Positions 21,057-29,167 of a DNA stretch of 64,000 bases are shown here, in pieces. Positions within the stretch are counted from its first letter, which is position 1. Every line of letters begins with the position of its first letter. The notes beneath the pieces were generated by a model that was not told where the DNA came from, searched no databases, and saw only the letters and a program-made list of their open reading frames with translations. The position numbers and the translations under genes were made by a program. Source of the stretch: Cupriavidus sp. 2SB (lineage in GTDB: Bacteria > Pseudomonadota > Gammaproteobacteria > Burkholderiales > Burkholderiaceae); assembly GCF_005503625.1 (NCBI RefSeq), contig NZ_SCMX01000002.1:62001-126000 (forward strand), given 5' to 3'.

Positions 21057-21758
21057 TTAAACAGCGCGGCGAACCATCAATTCCTTGATCTTGCCAATCG
21101 CCTTCGTCGGATTGAGACCCTTCGGGCACACGTCGACGCAGTTCATGATGCTGTGGCAGCGGAACAGGCGGTACGGGTCGTTCAGGTTGTCCAGACGCTC
21201 GCCGGTAGCCTGGTCGCGGCTGTCGGCGATGAAGCGGTAGGCTTGCAGCAGGCCGGCGGGGCCGACGAACTTGTCCGGATTCCACCAGAACGACGGGCAC
21301 GACGTGGAGCAGCTTGCGCAAAGAATGCACTCGTACAGGCCGTCCAGCTCGTCACGCTCTTGCGGCGACTGCAGACGCTCCTTCTCGGGCGGCGGCTCGT
21401 CGTTGATCAGGAACGGCTTGATCGAGTTGTACTGCTTGAAGAAGTTCGTCATGTCGACGATCAGGTCGCGCACCACCGGCAGGCCGGGCAGCGGACGCAG
21501 CACGATGCGGTCCGGCAGCTCGCGCATGTTCGTCAGGCAGGCCAGGCCGTTCTTGCCGTTGATGTTCATCGCGTCCGAGCCGCACACGCCTTCGCGGCAC
21601 GAACGACGGAACGAGATCGTCTCGTCGAGCTTCTTCAGCTTGACCAGTGCGTCCAGCAGCATGCGCTCGTGACCGTCGAGTTCCACCTCGTAGGTCTGCA
21701 TGCGGGGTGCGGCGTCCTTGTCCGGATCGTAGCGGTAGACTTCGAAAATACGCTTCAT
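21057..21758 (-). CDS. sdhB: Succinate dehydrogenase iron-sulfur subunit
   Basis: SdhB carries electrons from the SdhA flavin to ubiquinone. The 233-residue protein has the three cluster sites: [2Fe-2S] in SCREGVCGSDAMNINGKNGLAC (as SCREGVCGS plus the later Cys), [4Fe-4S] in CILCASCSTSCPS, and [3Fe-4S]/[4Fe-4S] ligands in CHSIMNCVDVCPKGL. It acts on the cytoplasmic face of the inner membrane. It lies 34 bp after sdhA. Confidence 0.98.
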   Translation of the reverse strand: MKRIFEVYRYDPDKDAAPRMQTYEVELDGHERMLLDALVKLKKLDETISFRRSCREGVCGSDAMNINGKNGLACLTNMRELPDRIVLRPLPGLPVVRDLIVDMTNFFKQYNSIKPFLINDEPPPEKERLQSPQERDELDGLYECILCASCSTSCPSFWWNPDKFVGPAGLLQAYRFIADSRDQATGERLDNLNDPYRLFRCHSIMNCVDVCPKGLNPTKAIGKIKELMVRRAV

Positions 21759-21792
21759 TTCTGTGGGTCCTGTTTTCTCTACGATGCGCCGT

Positions 21793-23571
21793 TTAGAACG
21801 TACGGGCCTTGGGCGGAACCGATTCCACCGTCAGCGGTTGCATCTTCACCGGCTTGTAGTCGAGGCGGTTGCCTTCGCTGTAGAACAGCGAGTGCTTCAG
21901 CCAGTTGTCGTCGTCGCGATTCGGGAAGTCGCTGTGCGCGTGCGCACCGCGCGATTCCTTGCGGGCAGCGGCCGAGATCATCGTGGCCTTGGCCACTTCC
22001 ACCAGGTTGGCCACTTCCAGGGCTTCCACCAGTGCGGTGTTGAAGACCTTGGACTTGTCCTTCAGGTGGATGTTGTCGGCACGCTCTGCCACTTCCAGAA
22101 TGCGCTCGACGCCTTCGTCCATCAGCTTCTGCGTACGGAACACGCCAGCATGCGACTGCATGTTGCGGCGGATGTCGTTGGCCACGTCCTGGGTGTACTC
22201 ACCCGAGGTCGTGCCCTGCAGCTTGGCCAGGCGCGCCATGGCGCGGTCGGCGGCGTCTGCCGGCAGCGGCTTGTGTTCCTTCTGCTTCGACGCGTTGGCG
22301 ACGATGTGGTTGCCGGCGGCACGGCCGAACACCACGAGGTCCAGCAGCGAGTTCGTGCCCAGGCGGTTGGCGCCGTGCACCGACACGCAGGAGCATTCGC
22401 CGATGGCGTAGAAACCGTTGACCACTTCGTTCGGGTTGCCGTTCTTCGGCACCACGACCTGACCGTGGAAGTTCGTCGGAATGCCACCCATCTGGTAGTG
22501 GATGGTCGGCACGACCGGGATCGGTTCCTTGATGGCGTCCACGTTGGCAAACTTCATGCCGATTTCGCGGATCGACGGCAGGCGCTTCATGATGGTCTCG
22601 GCACCGACGTGAGTCAGGTCGAGCAGCACGTAGTCGCCGTTCGGGCCACAACCGCGGCCTTCCTTGATTTCCTGGTCCATCGAGCGCGACACGAAGTCAC
22701 GCGGCGCCAGATCCTTCAGCGTCGGGGCATAGCGCTCCATGAAGCGCTCGCCATCCTTGTTACGCAGGATGCCGCCTTCGCCGCGCACGCCTTCCGTGAT
22801 CAGCACGCCCGCGCCGGCCACGCCGGTCGGGTGGAACTGCCAGAACTCCATGTCTTCCAGCGGCACGCCTGCGCGCGCTGCCATGCCCAGGCCGTCACCG
22901 GTGTTGATGAAGGCGTTGGTGGACGCGGCATAGATACGGCCGGCACCGCCCGTGGCGAACAGCGTGGTCTTGGCTTCGAGGATATAGACTTCCCCGGTTT
23001 CCATTTCCAGTGCGGTCACGCCCAGCACGTCGCCTTCTTCGTCGCGGATCAGGTCCAGCGCCATCCACTCCACGAAGAAGTGGGTCTTGGCGCGGACGTT
23101 GCGCTGGTACAGCGTGTGCAGCAGTGCGTGGCCGGTACGGTCAGCCGCAGCGCAGGCACGCTGCACGGGCTTTTCACCGTAGTTGGCGGTGTGACCACCG
23201 AACGGGCGCTGGTAGATCGTGCCGTCGGCGTTGCGGTCGAACGGCATGCCGAAGTGTTCGAGCTCGTACACGACCTTCGGGGCTTCACGGCACATGAATT
23301 CGATGGCGTCCTGGTCACCCAGCCAATCGGAACCCTTGATGGTGTCGTAGAAGTGATAGTGCCAGTTGTCCTCGCTCATGTTGCCGAGCGAGGCACCGAT
23401 ACCGCCCTGCGCCGCAACGGTGTGCGAGCGGGTCGGGAAAACCTTCGACAGCACGGCCACGTTCAGGCCGGCTTCCGCGAGCTGGAGGGATGCGCGCATC
23501 CCGGCGCCGCCCGCCCCGACGATGACCACGTCAAATTTGCGACGCGGCAATCCAGTCTTGACTGCGACCAT
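21793..23571 (-). CDS. sdhA: Succinate dehydrogenase flavoprotein subunit
   Basis: SdhA oxidises succinate to fumarate using covalently bound FAD. The 592-residue product has the dinucleotide fold VVIVGAGGAG (about residues 15-24), the FAD-binding histidine H50 in RSHTVAAQGG, the catalytic region with HPTGVAGAGVLITEGVRGEGG, and the HGANRLGTNSLLD motif. The ribosome site GGAGGG is strong. It is cotranscribed with sdhC and sdhD upstream and sdhB downstream. Confidence 0.98.
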   Translation of the reverse strand: MVAVKTGLPRRKFDVVIVGAGGAGMRASLQLAEAGLNVAVLSKVFPTRSHTVAAQGGIGASLGNMSEDNWHYHFYDTIKGSDWLGDQDAIEFMCREAPKVVYELEHFGMPFDRNADGTIYQRPFGGHTANYGEKPVQRACAAADRTGHALLHTLYQRNVRAKTHFFVEWMALDLIRDEEGDVLGVTALEMETGEVYILEAKTTLFATGGAGRIYAASTNAFINTGDGLGMAARAGVPLEDMEFWQFHPTGVAGAGVLITEGVRGEGGILRNKDGERFMERYAPTLKDLAPRDFVSRSMDQEIKEGRGCGPNGDYVLLDLTHVGAETIMKRLPSIREIGMKFANVDAIKEPIPVVPTIHYQMGGIPTNFHGQVVVPKNGNPNEVVNGFYAIGECSCVSVHGANRLGTNSLLDLVVFGRAAGNHIVANASKQKEHKPLPADAADRAMARLAKLQGTTSGEYTQDVANDIRRNMQSHAGVFRTQKLMDEGVERILEVAERADNIHLKDKSKVFNTALVEALEVANLVEVAKATMISAAARKESRGAHAHSDFPNRDDDNWLKHSLFYSEGNRLDYKPVKMQPLTVESVPPKARTF

Positions 23572-23574
23572 TTA

Positions 23575-23940
23575 TTACACCCTCCAGAGAATCTGAGCAG
23601 CGTAGCCCGCACAACCAACGAGCCACAGAATCGTAAGAACTTGCAGCACGAGGCGCACGGCCATCGGCTTCACGTAGTCCATCCAGATGTCGCGAATGCC
23701 GATCCACGCGTGGAACAGCAGGGACAGAACCGTCAGGAACGTCAGGAGCTTCATCCATTGGTTGGCGAAGAGACCCGACCAGCCTTCGTACGAAGGATTG
23801 CCGAAGGCGAGATACACCCCGGCGAGCACCACGGTGAACACCACCATGATGACTGCGGTAACGCGTTGCGCGAGCCAGTCCTTGAGACCGTAGTGCGCAC
23901 CGACGACAAGACGCTTGGGACCGATATTATTGTTTGCCAC
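23575..23940 (-). CDS. sdhD: Succinate dehydrogenase membrane anchor subunit SdhD
   Basis: SdhD is one of the two membrane anchors that hold haem b and the quinone site. There are three hydrophobic helices, in AVIMVVFTVVLAGVYLAF, LLTFLTVLSLLFHAWIGI and LVLQVLTILWLVGCAGY. The HAWIGIRDIWMDYV motif contains the haem-ligand His and quinone-site residues. A GTG at 23940 is preferred (121 residues, MANNNIGPKR) because AGGAG lies 7 bases before it; another GTG two codons upstream is too close to that site. Confidence 0.94.
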   Translation of the reverse strand: MANNNIGPKRLVVGAHYGLKDWLAQRVTAVIMVVFTVVLAGVYLAFGNPSYEGWSGLFANQWMKLLTFLTVLSLLFHAWIGIRDIWMDYVKPMAVRLVLQVLTILWLVGCAGYAAQILWRV

Positions 23941-23951
23941 CTTCACTCTCC

Positions 23952-24374
23952 TCAGAACAGGCCAAACAGCTTGAGCCCGAACACCACGGTGAGCAGCAGG
24001 CTTACGACCAGCACGATCTTGGCCGAGGTGGCGGAGGCGGGCTTGGTCACGCCGACGTGCACGTCGAGCAGCAGGAAACGGATACCGGCGCAGAAGTGAT
24101 GCAGATAGCCCCAGATCAGGGCCAGGATCACCAGCTTGACGAAGCCGTTGGACAGCAGGGCCGAGAACTTCGCGTAGCTCAGTTCGGAGGTGACGCTCTG
24201 CTCGAAGAGATACAGAACGAACGGAAGGAGGAGGAACATCAAGGCACCGCTGACGCGATGCAGGATGGATACCTTGCCGGCCCAGGGCAACCGGTAGCGC
24301 GAGATTTGCGCGATACCGATATTCCGGAACTCCGGCCTGGCTTGTTTGGCGGCTTCAGCCATGCGAGACCCCAT
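23952..24374 (-). CDS. sdhC: Succinate dehydrogenase cytochrome b556 subunit SdhC
   Basis: SdhC is the second haem-b and quinone anchor. The 140-residue protein begins with a soluble PEFRNIGIAQISRYRLP segment, followed by the family signature SILHRVSGALMF and LHHFCAGIRFLLLDV, whose His is the usual haem ligand. There are three membrane helices. A second Met four codons in (MAEAAK, 24362) is an equally good start. It is the first gene of sdhCDABE-gltA. Confidence 0.95.
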   Translation of the reverse strand: MGSRMAEAAKQARPEFRNIGIAQISRYRLPWAGKVSILHRVSGALMFLLLPFVLYLFEQSVTSELSYAKFSALLSNGFVKLVILALIWGYLHHFCAGIRFLLLDVHVGVTKPASATSAKIVLVVSLLLTVVFGLKLFGLF

Positions 24375-24744
24375 TTGCTGTGAAAAGAAAACTGCAAAAG
24401 AACGACACTGCCATTACTCCCCATTGCATCGGCTTGCCACAGCGGTTACCGTGGATGCACCGGATTGCGTCTAACCCTGCATCGAACGTGTGGGGGCGCT
24501 GGATGCAAATGAATGCAGGAGCAAATCGGCGTGATTTTAGCGCCTTTGTTGCGCAGCGCACCAATAATTTTCGACTATCACGCACCAACGCGGCGTGCGC
24601 GACAATCGCACGCGACAATGCGCGCACCACTCCGGACGCGATATATCGGACGATTCCTGCCACGCGCGACAATGCTGGCGGACGGCCCCATGCGCATGCC
24701 GCAATAATCGGCTTCCAGGACAGTCCTTCCATCGCCATCGCGCA
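24375..24744. other. Intergenic region upstream of sdhC
   Basis: 370 bp that must hold the sdh operon promoter on the minus strand. A -10-like TAAAAT with a poorly spaced TTGGTG lies near 24535-24565, which is not decisive. An imperfect inverted repeat (TGCATC at 24425-24430 with GATGCA at 24454-24459 and an inner CCAC/GTGG) may fold in the leader. No copy of the TCTTATATAAGA palindrome found upstream of gntR is present here. No gene is supported. Confidence 0.5.
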
Positions 24745-25614
24745 TCAGCTCAAGTCGTTTTGATAATAGTGCCGGGTCGTGACATAAAGACCACGACGGA
24801 CTTCCACCGGGCGGTCGCCATATGTAAATGAGACCCGCTCCACCGACAACAGCGGCGTACCGGGCTCCACGGAAAGCAACTCCGCCGCCGTGTTATCGGC
24901 AGCAACTGCGCGAATCTTTTCTGTTGCGCGGATCATCCGGGTGCCGAACTCGGCTTCGAAGAGCGCGTACATCGGGCCCTTCCACTCGTTGAGCTTCTCG
25001 GCCGTCAGGCCCTTGAAGTTGGCGCCAAGCAGCCAGATTTCGTCCAGCACCGTGGCTTCGTTCGAGAAATTCAGCACGCGACGGATCTGCACCACGCTGT
25101 CACCGGTGCGGATATCGAGCAGTCGCGCGATCTCGGCCGGTGCGCGCAGGCGCTTGCATTCGAGCACGCGGCTGGCGCCGTAATGGGGTTCGCCCTCGTC
25201 GGGCACCAGCCGCAGGAAGCGGAACTTGACCACGTCCTCATGGTGGGTGGTCACAAAGGTGCCTTTGCCCTGGCGCCGCGCCACAAGATTGTCGGCAGCC
25301 AGTTCGTCGATGGCCTTGCGCACCGTACCCTGGCTAACCTTGTAGCGGGCGGCCAGGTCCATTTCGCTCGGAATCATCTCACCCGGCTTCCATTCGCCCG
25401 TCTGCAGGCTCTGCATGATCAAAGCCTTGATCTGCTGGTACAGCGGACTGAACGTGGGGGATGGGACGGAGGCAGGCGCGGCGGCGGGCGTTGCAGGCGC
25501 CGGACTGGCGCCCTGCGGCGTAGCGGACGGCTGCGTCCCGGCGCTCCGGGGGGCGACCGATTCCGGCGAACCGTTGGCAGCCGTGGCGGACGGGGACGTA
25601 GGCAGGGATGACAT
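24745..25614 (-). CDS. HutC-type GntR-family transcriptional regulator
   Basis: A 289-residue regulator. The first ~55 residues are a Pro/Ala/Ser-rich low-complexity tail. A winged helix (PLYQQIKALIMQSL through GTVRKAIDELAADNLVARRQGKGTFV, about 55-125) is followed by a UTRA ligand-binding domain (about 150-285) ending GLYVTTRHYYQNDLS. UTRA domains usually sense a small metabolite. The gene lies between the sdh operon and mdh and is divergent from mdh, so control of TCA genes is a fair inference. The adjacent 20-bp palindrome is the likely operator. The effector is unknown. Confidence 0.93.
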   Translation of the reverse strand: MSSLPTSPSATAANGSPESVAPRSAGTQPSATPQGASPAPATPAAAPASVPSPTFSPLYQQIKALIMQSLQTGEWKPGEMIPSEMDLAARYKVSQGTVRKAIDELAADNLVARRQGKGTFVTTHHEDVVKFRFLRLVPDEGEPHYGASRVLECKRLRAPAEIARLLDIRTGDSVVQIRRVLNFSNEATVLDEIWLLGANFKGLTAEKLNEWKGPMYALFEAEFGTRMIRATEKIRAVAADNTAAELLSVEPGTPLLSVERVSFTYGDRPVEVRRGLYVTTRHYYQNDLS

Positions 25615-25669
25615 AGCCCGGATTCAACCACAAATTCCGGAATCGCGTCCAGCACGCTATGAAATGTCT

Positions 25670-25689
25670 TATGTCTTATATAAGACATA
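25670..25689. promoter_or_regulatory. 20-bp perfect palindrome, probable GntR operator
   Basis: TATGTCTTATATAAGACATA is a perfect 20-bp palindrome. A further half-site ATGTCTT (25664-25670) is partly repeated to its left. It overlaps the predicted -10 of the gntR promoter and lies 4 bp from the -35 of the mdh-directed promoter. Its size and symmetry fit a GntR dimer, suggesting autorepression and control of mdh. Confidence 0.7.
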
Positions 25690-25703
25690 TGAATTGACAT
25701 CAA
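25675..25703 (-). promoter_or_regulatory. Candidate gntR promoter
   Basis: On the minus strand TTGATG (25698-25703), a 17-base spacer and TATAAG (25675-25680) form a good sigma-70 match. The -10 lies inside the 20-bp palindrome, as expected for an autorepressed gene. Confidence 0.6.
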
Positions 25704-25722
25704 TCGGGGCGCACCCTAAACT
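25694..25722 (+). promoter_or_regulatory. Candidate mdh promoter
   Basis: A perfect -35 TTGACA (25694-25699), a 17-base spacer and TAAACT (25717-25722) point towards mdh, about 310 bp downstream. It abuts the palindrome bound by the putative GntR regulator. Confidence 0.65.
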
Positions 25723-26034
25723 CGCGCAGTCCGTGCCGCCGCCCTCGCCCAGGCTCCCGCATGGGGCTGTCCCGCCCCAAGGCCCGAGCACTTAGCGGAT
25801 GCGGCGCACCACATAGCAGTAGTAGACTTACGCCTTGTCGCCCTCGACGCATGCCCATGGCCCGCGCGCTCCTCGTTGCGGCCCCCGGGCCTTGTATTGC
25901 GGGCTGCCGGCGGATGCCCGCCTGCCCCGTGGCGACACGAGACCAGCACCCGGTGACGCGCCGGCCTGCTCCAACCCCTGGACGGCCAGCCGCCATCGAA
26001 CGGTTACCCCCTCTTTTCGTTTGGAGACTTACTC

Positions 26035-27018
26035 ATGGCTAAAGCCCCAATGCGCGTCGCAGTCACCGGCGCCGCTGGCCAGATCGGCTATTCCCTGCTG
26101 TTCCGCATCGCCAACGGCGACATGCTCGGCAAAGACCAGCCGGTCATCCTCCAACTGCTCGACCTCCCGCAAGCCCAGACCGCCGTCAAGGGCGTGGTGA
26201 TGGAACTGGAAGACTGCGCGTTCCCGCTGCTGGCTGGCGTGGTCATCACCGACGACCCCAAGGTTGCCTTCAAGGACGCCGACGTTGCCCTGCTGGTGGG
26301 TGCCCGTCCGCGTAGCAAGGGCATGGAACGCAAGGACCTGCTCGAAGCCAACGCCCAGATCTTCACGGTGCAGGGCAAGGCCCTGGACGAAGTGGCAAGC
26401 CGCGACGTCAAGGTACTGGTCGTGGGCAACCCGGCCAACACCAACGCCTACATCGCCATGAAGTCCGCGCCGAGCCTGAAGCGCGAGAACTTCACGGCCA
26501 TGCTGCGCCTGGACCACAACCGTGCGCTGTCGCAGATCGCCGCCAAGACCGGCAAGCCGGTGTCGTCGGTCGAGAAGCTGTTCGTCTGGGGCAATCACAG
26601 CCCGACGATGTACGCCGACTACCGCTACGCCACCGTCGACGGCAAGAGCGTCAAGGACCTGATCAACGACCAGGTCTGGAACAACGACGTGTTCCTGCCG
26701 ACCGTCGGCAAGCGCGGCGCCGCCATCATCGAGGCACGTGGCCTGTCGTCGGCCGCTTCGGCTGCCAACGCCGCCATCGACCACGTGCGTGACTGGGTCC
26801 TGGGCTCGAACGGCAAGGTCGTCACGATGGGCATCCCGTCGAACGGCGAATACGGCATTCCGAAGGACGTCATGTTCGGCTACCCGGTGACTACGGCCAA
26901 CGGCAAGTACGAAATCGTGCAAGGTCTCGAGATCGACGCCTACAGCCAGGAAAAGATCAACATCACGCTGAAGGAACTGGAAGAAGAGCGTGCCGGCGTG
27001 CAACACCTGCTGGGCTGA
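26035..27018 (+). CDS. mdh: Malate dehydrogenase
   Basis: Mdh interconverts malate and oxaloacetate with NAD in the TCA cycle. The 327-residue product has the NAD motif [11 protein letters not shown] (about residues 9-19), the substrate arginine loop [15 protein letters not shown], and the catalytic pair in MLRLDHNRA and [12 protein letters not shown]. This is the cytosolic-MDH-like type common in betaproteobacteria. The ribosome site GGAG precedes the ATG. A strong terminator follows. Confidence 0.98.
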   Translation: MAKAPMRVAVTGAAGQIGYSLLFRIANGDMLGKDQPVILQLLDLPQAQTAVKGVVMELEDCAFPLLAGVVITDDPKVAFKDADVALLVGARPRSKGMERKDLLEANAQIFTVQGKALDEVASRDVKVLVVGNPANTNAYIAMKSAPSLKRENFTAMLRLDHNRALSQIAAKTGKPVSSVEKLFVWGNHSPTMYADYRYATVDGKSVKDLINDQVWNNDVFLPTVGKRGAAIIEARGLSSAASAANAAIDHVRDWVLGSNGKVVTMGIPSNGEYGIPKDVMFGYPVTTANGKYEIVQGLEIDAYSQEKINITLKELEEERAGVQHLLG

Positions 27019-27047
27019 TCTCTAGTACCAGGAGCTACCCACTCATG

Positions 27048-27098
27048 AAACCGGGGTCCGCATCGATTGCAGAATCGGCGCGGACCCCGGTTTTTCTT
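27048..27098 (+). terminator. Intrinsic terminator of mdh
   Basis: AAACCGGGGTCCGC (27048-27061) pairs with GCGGACCCCGG (27080-27090), followed by TTTTTCTTT. It lies 30 bp past the mdh stop and makes mdh a single-gene transcript. Confidence 0.92.
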
Positions 27099-27157
27099 TG
27101 GGCGCTCGCCTTGTCTTCTCATTAACCCCCTGCTTCATACGTCTTACGCAAACCAAC

Positions 27158-28138
27158 GTGCATCCATCCGAGGTCCTGTTCCAGGGAGAAGCCATTCCCG
27201 TCCAGCTGCCGGTCTGCGACCACTACGCGGGCAGCGAGAAGCTCATGCGCAAATCGCTGGCCCTGCAGCAGTCGCTCGGGCCCGTGTTCGACATCACCTT
27301 CGATTGCGAGGACGGCGCCGCCGTTGGCCTTGAGCGTCAACACGCGGAGCTCTGCGCGCAACTGGTCAACAGCGCGGATAACGCCCACAACCGCGTTGGC
27401 GTGCGCATTCACGACCCCGCGCATCCGAGCTGGCGCGACGACGTGGACGTGCTGGTCTCCACCGCCGGGGCACGGCTGGCCTATGTGGTGCTGCCGAAAG
27501 TCACCGATGTAGTCGAGGTCGCCCGCATGACCGACCATGTGAACCACGTGGCGCGGGCCGCCGGCATTGCGCGGCACATTCCTGTTCACGTGCTGATCGA
27601 AACACATTCGGCACTTGAGCAGGTCTTCGAAATTGCCTCGCTGGTGCAGGTGGAATGCCTCAGCTTCGGGCTGATGGATTTTGTGTCGGCCCACCACGGC
27701 GCCATTCCGGCCGACGCGATGCGCTCGCCCGGCCAGTTCGAGCATCCACTCGTCCGGCGCGCGATGCTGGAGATTTCGGCGGCCTGCCATCGTCATGGCA
27801 AGGTGCCGTCGCACAATGTCAGTACTGATGTGCAGCACCCGGACCAGGCCGGTCACGACGCCAGTCGCGCACGCGCGGAGTTCGGCTACCTGCGCAAGTG
27901 GAGCATCCATCCGGGCCAGATCGAGCCCATCGTGGCGGCCTTTCGGCCCAGCGATACCGAAATCGGCACGGCAACGCAGATCCTGCTGGCGGCGCATGAG
28001 AACAACTGGGCGCCGATCCGCCACGACGGCCAGCTGCACGACCGGGCCAGCTATCGCTACTACTGGTCGCTGCTGCAGCGTGCACATGCCACCGGCACGG
28101 CGATTCCGGCCCCTGCTACCGATCTTTTCTTTGACTAG
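27158..28138 (+). CDS. HpcH/HpaI aldolase/citrate lyase (CitE-like) family protein
   Basis: A 326-residue TIM-barrel protein of the CitE/malyl-CoA lyase superfamily. It has the metal and substrate motif FDCEDG (D49, E51, D52), the VHVLIETHSALEQVFEIASL block and GLMDFVSAHHG. The GTG at 27158 (product beginning MHPSEVLFQGE) was chosen because the frame upstream overlaps the mdh terminator; the ribosome site is weak. No citrate-lyase alpha or gamma genes are present, so it is not part of citrate lyase. A malyl-CoA or related acyl-CoA lyase or thioesterase role is possible. The substrate is not visible from the sequence. Confidence 0.88.
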   Translation: MHPSEVLFQGEAIPVQLPVCDHYAGSEKLMRKSLALQQSLGPVFDITFDCEDGAAVGLERQHAELCAQLVNSADNAHNRVGVRIHDPAHPSWRDDVDVLVSTAGARLAYVVLPKVTDVVEVARMTDHVNHVARAAGIARHIPVHVLIETHSALEQVFEIASLVQVECLSFGLMDFVSAHHGAIPADAMRSPGQFEHPLVRRAMLEISAACHRHGKVPSHNVSTDVQHPDQAGHDASRARAEFGYLRKWSIHPGQIEPIVAAFRPSDTEIGTATQILLAAHENNWAPIRHDGQLHDRASYRYYWSLLQRAHATGTAIPAPATDLFFD

Positions 28139-28366
28139 CCGCAATCAAGCGAAAACTGCTCATTTTTCTCGCCAAGTGGCCGATGGCAAACCGGTTGCGC
28201 CTGATTATGTAACGAATATCGGACTGACTTCGCCGCTTTGGACAAATCGTAGAGAATAGCGGCGGAAAGTTGCCGGAGCGCCATGTCATGGCAAGCGCCC
28301 CGGACTGTTCGACACAACGAAGCCCCCACCTTTTTGACTATCCACGTAATCCGGAAGGAATCACAA

Positions 28367-28921
28367 ATGAACAAACTCGTGCTGGCGGCCTGCATTGGCG
28401 CTTTGACCCTGACCTCCGCTGGCGCTGCGCTGGCCCAGGAACCCGCCAAGAAGCCGGCTGCCACCAAGAAGGCGCCCGCCAAGAAGAGCTCCAAGTCCAC
28501 CAAGGCTGCCGCCGCCGCGCCGGCCGTCGTGCCTTCGGGCGAAAAGTGGCAGTGCGAACTGGGCAATGTCATCTACATCAACGGCAACATGCTGCGCGAT
28601 GAGGTGCTGACCGTGCACTGGTCGGGCAAGGACTACCGTCTGCCGCGCCAGTCCACCGTGACCGGCGCTGACCGCTACTACGATGCGCAATCGGGCCTGG
28701 ACCTGGTCGTGATCCCGAGCAAGGCCATGCTGTTCAACAAGAACCTGGGCCAGCGCCTGGCCGACGAATGCCAGAGCGCCGACATGCTCGCAGGCGGCTC
28801 TGCCCCGACCCAGGCCGGCGCACTGCGCGCCCCGGTGTCCACGCCACTGCTGATGGCGCCCGCCGCCCAACCGGCCCCTGCCGAGCCGGCCCCTGCTGCA
28901 CAAGCCGCGCCGAAGCAGTAA
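28367..28921 (+). CDS. Exported protein with MliC-like (C-type lysozyme inhibitor) domain
   Basis: A 184-residue secreted protein. It has a signal peptide (MNKLVLAACIGALTLTSAGA, cut after ALAQ) and a Lys/Ala/Pro-rich linker (residues 25-57). A compact domain follows with WQC (C63), VHWSGKDYRLPRQSTVTGADRYY, a basic ending and C135. The spaced Cys pair and the W-x-G-K-x-Y-x-L-P pattern resemble MliC/PliC lysozyme inhibitors. The tail is Ala/Pro-rich. The start has GGAAGGA upstream. The lysozyme-inhibitor call is by pattern only; the protein could be an unrelated beta-barrel domain. Confidence 0.75.
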   Translation: MNKLVLAACIGALTLTSAGAALAQEPAKKPAATKKAPAKKSSKSTKAAAAAPAVVPSGEKWQCELGNVIYINGNMLRDEVLTVHWSGKDYRLPRQSTVTGADRYYDAQSGLDLVVIPSKAMLFNKNLGQRLADECQSADMLAGGSAPTQAGALRAPVSTPLLMAPAAQPAPAEPAPAAQAAPKQ

Positions 28922-28964
28922 AGTCTCATCTTGCCCGCGTGCGTCGATATTTGGCGCACGGGGT

Positions 28965-29004
28965 AATTCGATGCTGGCCGTCAGAAGATCGCCAGCATCG
29001 AATT
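28965..29004. terminator. Long inverted repeat between the MliC-like gene and acnA
   Basis: Perfect 14-bp arms AATTCGATGCTGGC (28965-28978) and its complement (28991-29004) around a 12-base loop, 44 bp after the stop. No T-run follows on the plus strand. It is probably a transcript-end stem separating this gene from acnA. Confidence 0.6.
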
Positions 29005-29167
29005 GCCTTGCACGATTGCCCTCACACACGGCAGTCATCACGTTGCTGTACGGTGCGCGTTTCAGGTCGGTCTGGCGCGCCGCGAGGTTTGCGGCGGAAC
29101 CCTATCGCGTACCGGGGTCTGAAGAATAAGAGCATCTCCCGCGTCATCCCTCGATTGGAGTCAGGTA

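Larger units (their letters stand above)
25615..26034. other. Divergent intergenic region gntR-mdh
   Basis: 420 bp holding the operator palindrome and the two candidate promoters described separately. The predicted mdh leader is about 310 bases. No small gene is supported in it. Confidence 0.7.
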
